Origin: CAZIPZ01 sp964541075
Lineage (GTDB): Bacteria; Acidobacteriota; Terriglobia; 20CM-2-55-15
Assembly: GCA_964541075.1 (NCBI GenBank)
Contig: CAZIPZ010000126.1
Span: 1-11,636 of the forward strand
Length of the DNA: 11,636 nt
Direction of reading: 5' to 3'
The position numbers were made by a program, and so were the translations under genes. The notes under the pieces are model-generated. The model had not been told where the DNA came from. It ran no database searches and saw nothing but the letters and a program-made list of their open reading frames with translations. Positions 5,191 through 9,915 of this stretch are shown here, piece by piece (position 1 is the stretch's first letter; each line of letters starts with the position of its first letter).

Positions 5191-6248
5191 ACCTTCTCAG
5201 TCATTCCTTTTCCCATGATGCCGGTCGGCTTCAGAAGGAGAATCAGAACCAGGATCACGAATGCGATGGCATCCCGATACGTGGATTCTCCATAGCCGAC
5301 AGCCATGACCTCCGCCATACCGATAATCAGGCCGCCGAGCATGGCGCCCGTGATGTTGCCGATTCCGCCAAGCACCGCAGCCACGAATGCCTTGAGGCCC
5401 GGCATAACACCCATTAACGGATCGATTTTCGGATACATGAGTGAAACCAGTATTCCTCCCGCGGCGGCGAGCGCAGATCCGAGAGCAAACGTGAAAGCAA
5501 TAATCCTGTCGGTGTTGATGCCCATCAGTTTTGCCGCATTCAAGTTGAACGATACGGCGCGCATCGCTTTTCCCGTTTTCGTCTGGTGAACGATGAGGTT
5601 CAGAAGCACCATCAGGATGATTGAAACGCCCAGGACCATCATCCTTTGGCTGTCGATGCTGAGGGCGCCGAAATTCATCACCCGGGTGGGAATGATTTGA
5701 GGGAAAAATTTCGGATCCGCACCGAAGGCCTGTTGTCCGCCGTTTTCAAGAAAAAGAGAAACCCCGATCGCAATGATCAGCAGCGCCAGATGCGAATGCT
5801 GGCGGGCCGGACGAAGGCCAGACAACTCGAGGATCACGCCGACCGCGATGCCGGCTGCGGCGCCCATGGCCATGGACATGATTGTTCCGCGCATCAATTG
5901 GCCTGCGCCCGCGCCCAGAACACCGAGCCAGAATGCGAGCGTGAACCGTGTGACGCCGCGGCCCGGCCGATAGGCAAATCGTTCGATCAGTATTCCAAGG
6001 CCTGCGGATAGAGCCATGGAACCTAACATGATCACCACTGCGCTGATTGTCGATGTCCCTAAATTGGATTGAATGAGGCGGCTGTTGGCCAGGTAGTAGC
6101 CCATGAACGCGCCGAACATGTAGACGTCGCTATGAGCAAAGTTGATGAGGCGAAGAACGCCATAAACCATGGTGTATCCCAGAGCGATCAACGCATACGC
6201 GCTGCCCTGGGATATTCCATTGATGAGTTGCTGAAGGAAAGTTTCCAA
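5187..6248 (-). CDS. livH: Branched-chain amino-acid ABC transporter permease LivH with an extra membrane insert
   Basis: 353 aa, roughly 50 longer than usual LivH (about 290-310). Hallmarks are GSAYALIALGYTMVYGVLRL (15-34), NFAHSDVYMFGAF (36-48; Ser40 replaces the common Gly), IAIGVSLFLENG (159-170), the coupling loop MRAVSFNLNAAKLMGIN (229-245) and GLKAFVAAVLGGIGNITGA (284-302). The extra length sits between FAYRPGRG (91-98) and RPARQHSHLALL (146-157), a junction that is contiguous in ordinary LivH. The inserted segment is hydrophobic with two likely membrane spans (about 102-118 and 123-142). The start codon is TTG at 6248, 8 bp after the livK stop; it gives the family-like start METFLQQLINGISQGSAYAL. 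The stop overlaps the livM start. Confidence 0.92.
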   Translation of the reverse strand: METFLQQLINGISQGSAYALIALGYTMVYGVLRLINFAHSDVYMFGAFMGYYLANSRLIQSNLGTSTISAVVIMLGSMALSAGLGILIERFAYRPGRGVTRFTLAFWLGVLGAGAGQLMRGTIMSMAMGAAAGIAVGVILELSGLRPARQHSHLALLIIAIGVSLFLENGGQQAFGADPKFFPQIIPTRVMNFGALSIDSQRMMVLGVSIILMVLLNLIVHQTKTGKAMRAVSFNLNAAKLMGINTDRIIAFTFALGSALAAAGGILVSLMYPKIDPLMGVMPGLKAFVAAVLGGIGNITGAMLGGLIIGMAEVMAVGYGESTYRDAIAFVILVLILLLKPTGIMGKGMTEKV

Positions 6249-6256
6249 ATCCCGAG

Positions 6257-7405
6257 CTACGGATTGATAGTTTCGACGTAAACAAGCTTTCCGTCTTTGA
6301 CCTGCAGAACCACGGCCGGCTTCACTGCGTTGCGCGCCGCGTCCAGTGTGATCTTGCCCGTGACTCCGTCGAAATCCTTTGTCGCGGCGATTGCGTCACG
6401 AACCTTCGCAGGCTCAGTGCTGTTCGCCCGGCGCATGGCGTCAAACAGGACCTGAGCGGAGTCATAGGCGAGGCCCGCCAGAGCGTCCGGAACTTCGCCG
6501 AAACGGGTTTTGTAGTCGGCCACAAACTTCTGAATTGCGGGGCTCGGATCGTCCTGGGAATAGTGATTCGAGAAATACGATCCGTTGATGTCCGAGCCGC
6601 CGATTTCGATGAGTTTCGGCGAATCCCAACCATCACCCCCCAGCAGGGGAACGTTGATCCCGAGCTTCTTGGCCTGCCGTGCGATGAGACCAACCTCCGT
6701 GTAATAGCCCGGAACAAAGATCGCCTGGGGATTCTTCGATTTGATCGACGTCAGTTGGGCGCTGAAATCGGTGTCGCCTTCACTGTAACTTTCGTCGGCA
6801 ACAATGCTGCCGCCCATTGACTTGAAGTTCTCCGCAAACACGTCCGCCAGCCCGACAGAGTAATCATTCTTGATGTCGCGCAGCACTGCGACGTTTTTGA
6901 CTTTCAAGCTGTTGTTCGCAAACTTGGCCATGACCTGTCCCTGGAACGGATCGATGAAGCAAACCCGAAATATGTAGTCTCCAACTTCAGTCACTTTGGG
7001 ATTCGTTGACGAGGGCGTGATCATCGGAATTCCGCTTTGTTGAGCGACAGGCGCGGCGGCGAGCGTGCGCGAGGATGCGACCTCGCCGAGAAGCGCGACG
7101 ACGCCATCCTTATTGATGAGCTTGGTCACGACTGTCTGCGCTTCCTCAGGTTTGCCTTGATCGTCTTCCACAACGACCCGGACCTTTTTGCCCAGAATGC
7201 CCCCTGCCTGATTGACCTGATCCACCGCCATATCGATTCCGTTCTTTGTCGAAATGCCGAACGTTGCGGTTGTGCCTGTCAGGGATCCGTATTCCCCAAT
7301 CACGATTTCATCGGCCTGGGACGTCTCTTGAGTGCTGCCGCACGATGGCAATACGAGTCCACCTGCGAGCAGAGTGATGATGAGCCACAGTTTGGATGTC
7401 TGCAT
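6257..7405 (-). CDS. livK: Branched-chain amino-acid ABC transporter substrate-binding lipoprotein
   Basis: 382 aa from the ATG at 7405. The N-terminus MQTSKLWLIITLLAGGLVLP followed by SC is a lipoprotein signal peptide with Cys22 as the lipidated residue; Gly at +2 means no Asp retention signal. The mature protein is a type-I periplasmic binding protein (Peripla_BP_6 / Leu-Ile-Val-binding family): EIVIGEYGSLTGTTATFG, GIDMAVDQVNQAGGILGKKV, ALLGEVASSRTLAAAPVAQQ and IPMITPSSTNP are the classic blocks around the two-lobed amino-acid site. It is the first gene of the livKHMGF operon and hands ligand to LivHM. The frame extends upstream to 7594, but the extra 63 residues are not signal-like and would overlap the divergent gene. 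A -24/-12 type promoter lies 32 bp upstream. Substrate could be branched-chain or other neutral amino acids; the sequence alone does not decide. Confidence 0.93.
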   Translation of the reverse strand: MQTSKLWLIITLLAGGLVLPSCGSTQETSQADEIVIGEYGSLTGTTATFGISTKNGIDMAVDQVNQAGGILGKKVRVVVEDDQGKPEEAQTVVTKLINKDGVVALLGEVASSRTLAAAPVAQQSGIPMITPSSTNPKVTEVGDYIFRVCFIDPFQGQVMAKFANNSLKVKNVAVLRDIKNDYSVGLADVFAENFKSMGGSIVADESYSEGDTDFSAQLTSIKSKNPQAIFVPGYYTEVGLIARQAKKLGINVPLLGGDGWDSPKLIEIGGSDINGSYFSNHYSQDDPSPAIQKFVADYKTRFGEVPDALAGLAYDSAQVLFDAMRRANSTEPAKVRDAIAATKDFDGVTGKITLDAARNAVKPAVVLQVKDGKLVYVETINP

Positions 7406-7436
7406 GACGTCAAATGTACAGCGACTTACGAGCGCG

Positions 7437-7452
7437 AGCAATAGAAGAGCCA
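7437..7452 (-). promoter_or_regulatory. Putative sigma-54 (-24/-12) promoter for the livKHMGF operon
   Basis: On the minus strand TGGCTCTTCTATTGCT matches TGGCACG-N4-TTGCW at 10 of 12 positions with the invariant GG and GC ten bases apart. Transcription would start about 7426, some 20 nt before the livK ATG at 7405. It lies in the 82-bp gap between livK and the divergent gene at 7488. RpoN control of amino-acid importers under nitrogen limitation is a familiar theme, so the call is plausible. It has not been shown experimentally. Confidence 0.6.
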
Positions 7453-7487
7453 GTTGCGACCGAAAGCAGTAAACTGGTGATCCAAGA

Positions 7488-7829
7488 ATGGTTGAACTCG
7501 ACGCTATTTTGAAGGACCTGGATCCCTGGCCGGACGTGGCCGCCATCGTAAACATGGTCCTGAAAAAGGACGGACTTACCGGCTTTACAGTCATTCTGCG
7601 CGCCGCTTCCGGTCAGGAGCAGTTGGGCCTTGATGGAGGCGTGGCGTTTAAAGCGGTGCATGATGGCCGTTTGTTCGAGTTCGCATTTGATGTCACCATC
7701 CGCGAGGATGCACCGCCAGGACTGCTTCCGGATCTGGAGACCTGGGCCGAGCTCATCATCATCGACAGAATCCAGCAATACCTGAGATCAACCGAAAACA
7801 ACAAGAACGACGACGGCCTCCTCATCTGA
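7488..7829 (+). CDS. Hypothetical protein (113 aa)
   Basis: I do not recognise this protein. It is small and acidic, begins MVELDAILKDLDPWPDVAAI, and alternates predicted helix (IVNMVLKKDGL) with strand-like segments (GFTVILRAA, LFEFAFDVTI), ending with a helix LETWAELIIIDRIQQYLRS and a polar Asn/Lys/Asp-rich tail. There is no signal peptide or membrane segment, so it is probably cytoplasmic. It is divergent from livK across an 82-bp gap and precedes the receiver gene by 111 bp on the same strand. The Shine-Dalgarno sequence is poor. It could belong with the downstream signalling genes, but the promoter at 7891 and a small hairpin at 7837 argue that the receiver gene has its own transcript. 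Its coding status rests on the open frame filling the gap and balanced composition. Confidence 0.6.
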   Translation: MVELDAILKDLDPWPDVAAIVNMVLKKDGLTGFTVILRAASGQEQLGLDGGVAFKAVHDGRLFEFAFDVTIREDAPPGLLPDLETWAELIIIDRIQQYLRSTENNKNDDGLLI

Positions 7830-7836
7830 AATTCGA

Positions 7837-7856
7837 AGAATGACAGGAATCATTCT
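7837..7856 (+). terminator. Small hairpin after the 113-aa gene, weak terminator candidate
   Basis: A perfect 7-bp stem, AGAATGA (7837-7843) and TCATTCT (7850-7856), with a 6-nt loop, lies 7 bp after the stop codon. No T-run follows directly (CACCGTTTC), so it may attenuate rather than fully terminate. Confidence 0.35.
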
Positions 7857-7890
7857 CACCGTTTCTTGGGGGAATCCAGCCCCTTGAATA

Positions 7891-7906
7891 TGGCCCGAAG
7901 TTTGCT
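7891..7906 (+). promoter_or_regulatory. Putative sigma-54 (-24/-12) promoter for the receiver / AAA+-receiver genes
   Basis: TGGCCCGAAGTTTGCT differs from the consensus TGGCACG-N4-TTGCW at one of 12 defined positions (C for A) and has GG and GC exactly ten bases apart. Transcription would begin about 7917, just before the AGGAGG ribosome-binding site (7931-7936) of the receiver gene at 7941. This is the best of the three such sites in the window. A bacterial enhancer-binding protein would be needed for activation; none is encoded in view. Confidence 0.72.
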
Positions 7907-7940
7907 AGAAGTTTGAGTTCGACGTTTTTCAGGAGGACTC

Positions 7941-8339
7941 ATGGGAAGGGCGAACATTGCCATTGTTGACGATAGCCACGATGTTCGAGCGATGCTCAAG
8001 TTTGTGTTGAATGAATGGTATTCAGTGGAAACGTATAGCGGCGCTCGCGAAGCCTTCGACGGAATGAGAAAAACAAGGCCCGATGTACTCATCGTCGACA
8101 TGCTGTTGGCCGATTCTCATGGGCTGGAGCTGGGACGATGGATGCGCGCAGATCCGCTGCTCCGATCCGTTCCAATCATAGGTCTTAGCGGCCTGCCATA
8201 TGATTCCCAGATCTCGACAGAGGTGACTCGCTTCCTAAGCAAGCCTGTGGACATTGACGAACTTCTCGACGCGATCGAGGAAGCCACCGGGAAAACGGTG
8301 CAGACTCCCCGGCCGCGATCTGGCAGAAAGGTCGGTTAG
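7941..8339 (+). CDS. Stand-alone response-regulator receiver (REC) protein
   Basis: 132 aa, a single CheY-like receiver domain with no output domain. The acidic pocket is D10-D11 (IAIVDDSHDV), the phosphoacceptor is Asp53 (VLIVDMLLADSHG), the switch Ser is S83 (PIIGLSG) and the conserved Lys is K101 (FLSKPVD); all residues needed for phosphorylation are present. A short basic tail (PRPRSGRKVG) follows the last helix. AGGAGG at 7931-7936 gives a strong start four bases from the ATG. It sits 24 nt after a probable sigma-54 start site and is followed 96 bp later, with no terminator, by the AAA+-receiver gene, so the two are likely one operon. No histidine kinase is in the window. It may compete with, relay to, or partner the receiver domain of its neighbour. 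Confidence 0.92.
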   Translation: MGRANIAIVDDSHDVRAMLKFVLNEWYSVETYSGAREAFDGMRKTRPDVLIVDMLLADSHGLELGRWMRADPLLRSVPIIGLSGLPYDSQISTEVTRFLSKPVDIDELLDAIEEATGKTVQTPRPRSGRKVG

Positions 8340-8435
8340 CGCCCGCCTGATCCGGTAATGTGGTAACCAGGCGCCACGTTGCGGTCGAAATTTCAGGCTG
8401 TAATTGTTCAATGGTGAGAACGTTGAGGAGGAGAC

Positions 8436-9848
8436 ATGGACCACTTGGGGACGCCCAACAGCTCGATCAAGATCTCCGAACTTCTGGGCCAAAAGGTGAT
8501 TGGCCAGCCAACGGCCATTAATGGGATCGTATCCGCGATCAAGATGTATCAGGCGGGGCTGGCGCCGGCCGGGAGACCTGCCGGCGCATTCTTGCTCCTC
8601 GGCCCGACAGGCACAGGGAAGACACGAACAGTCGAAGCCCTTGCTGAGATTCTTCACAACGACGCCCAAAGGGTTGTAAAGATCGATTGCGGCGAATACC
8701 AGAGTGATCACGAAGTCGCCAAACTTCTTGGCGCGCCTCCCGGCTACTTGGGACATCGTGAAACAAAGCCGGCGTTGACTCAGGAGCGGCTCGATGAAGC
8801 GATGACCCCCGGCTGTAAACTGTCGCTGGTGCTATTTGACGAAATCGAGAAGGCTGCACCTGCCGTTTCAAAGCTCCTTCTGGGAGTTCTCGACAAGGCG
8901 AAGCTGCGTCTCGGCGACAACAGCGAGGTTAATTTCGATCAAAGCATCATCTTTCTGACCAGCAACCTCGGCGCTCGCGAAATGATGCGCGAACTTCAGC
9001 CAACCTTGGGTTTCCGCCCCTCAAACGCCGCTCCATCCGCAGTCATCCAAAAACTCGAGGCGATCGCGATGAATGCGGTTCGCAGGATGTATTCTCCTGA
9101 ATTCATCAATCGAATCGATGCTGTGATTACTTACCAGCCGCTGGGTTCCGAAGCTCTGGCCCTGATTCTGGATCAGCAGATCACGGATTTGCAGGAGCAC
9201 GTCAACAATCGGCTCGGCGCCAAATGCTTTCATATCGAAGTGCCTCAGGATGCGCGCGCATTCCTGCTCGAAAAGGGAACCAGTCCGGAGTATGGTGCAC
9301 GCGAACTGAAACGTGCGATCCATAAGCATCTGACGCAGCCGCTGGCGACGCTCGTTATTGAGTCGAAGGTTCCGCCCAAGTCCACCGTCCGCATGGCCGT
9401 CAGCGACGACAAGGAAAGACTGACTTTCGTTACGGAGGGCGCGCCCGAAAAATGGGCGCCGGTCCATGCGCCGACGGTGTTGATCGTGGACGACAACCGG
9501 GACTTCCTCCGTCTGTTGTCGCTCGAACTCGCAGAACTCACGGACTGGAGAGTGAGAACAGCGCAATCTGTGGCAGGGGGAAAAGAAATCTGCAAAGAGC
9601 AAATGATTGACTTTGCACTGCTCGATTTAATTCTGCCCGACGGAAATGGAATCGATCTTGGAATCGAGTTGAGAGGAATCGAGTCGGGCGTTCACGTTGC
9701 GATCATGACGGGCGGCGAGCTTGGAACTGCTGAAGAATCCGAGTCTCGCAAACAGGGATTCGACATCGTGAACAAACCATTCCTGCCCCAAACCGTGATC
9801 AGTCTGGTGAACGAAAGACTGGCGCGGTTGACTCGCGCCACCGCGTAG
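8436..9848 (+). CDS. Single-ring Clp-like AAA+ ATPase fused to a C-terminal receiver domain
   Basis: 470 aa. Residues about 13-335 form one AAA+ module of the ClpA/ClpB/ClpC second-ring (D2) type with its small lid domain; residues 346-465 form a receiver domain. Visible AAA+ motifs are Walker A GPTGTGKT (56-63), pore loop PPGYLGH (101-107), Walker B LVLFDEIEK (131-139), sensor 1 LTSNLG (174-179), arginine finger in SPEFINRID (R226) and sensor 2 EYGARELKRA (R289). There is no Clp N-domain, D1 ring or coiled-coil middle domain. An LGF tripeptide (191-193) falls where ClpA/ClpC carry the ClpP-docking loop. The receiver has D352-D353, phosphoacceptor Asp397 (ALLDLILPDG), T425 and K447. Inference: an unfoldase whose ring assembly or activity is switched by phosphorylation. 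The start is fixed by AGGAGG at 8426-8431. It follows the stand-alone receiver gene. The alternative is a remodeller without protease partner, as with ClpB. Confidence 0.9.
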   Translation: MDHLGTPNSSIKISELLGQKVIGQPTAINGIVSAIKMYQAGLAPAGRPAGAFLLLGPTGTGKTRTVEALAEILHNDAQRVVKIDCGEYQSDHEVAKLLGAPPGYLGHRETKPALTQERLDEAMTPGCKLSLVLFDEIEKAAPAVSKLLLGVLDKAKLRLGDNSEVNFDQSIIFLTSNLGAREMMRELQPTLGFRPSNAAPSAVIQKLEAIAMNAVRRMYSPEFINRIDAVITYQPLGSEALALILDQQITDLQEHVNNRLGAKCFHIEVPQDARAFLLEKGTSPEYGARELKRAIHKHLTQPLATLVIESKVPPKSTVRMAVSDDKERLTFVTEGAPEKWAPVHAPTVLIVDDNRDFLRLLSLELAELTDWRVRTAQSVAGGKEICKEQMIDFALLDLILPDGNGIDLGIELRGIESGVHVAIMTGGELGTAEESESRKQGFDIVNKPFLPQTVISLVNERLARLTRATA

Positions 9849-9915
9849 GGAAGGGGAGGGGGAATGGGCAATTTCTGAACTGCAAGAAATTGCTCACTGT
9901 CCCCTTCCTCCTTTT
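9849..9915. terminator. Convergent-gene hairpin, probable terminator
   Basis: An extended inverted repeat fills the gap between the AAA+-receiver gene and the converging TonB-receptor gene. The inner stem is GCAATTTCT (9868-9876) with AGAAATTGC (9885-9893) around an 8-nt loop, and the outer stem is GGAAGGGGA (9849-9857) with TCCCCTTCC (9900-9908). A short CTTTT (9911-9915) follows on the plus strand, suiting termination of the plus-strand genes; the minus side has no T-run. Confidence 0.65.

Noticed and set aside
7406..7594. Upstream extension of livK by 63 residues
   Set aside because: The extension would overlap the divergent gene and the promoter and hides a perfect lipoprotein signal peptide that begins at 7405.
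8368..8384. Possible sigma-54 site (GGCGCCACGTTGC) before the AAA+-receiver gene
   Set aside because: The GG and GC are nine bases apart, not ten, and the TGGC part is incomplete; the gene is better explained as co-transcribed with the receiver gene.
9021..9602. Minus-strand 193-aa frame opposite the AAA+-receiver gene
   Set aside because: Antisense to conserved AAA+ motifs; Arg/Phe-rich composition typical of a shadow frame.
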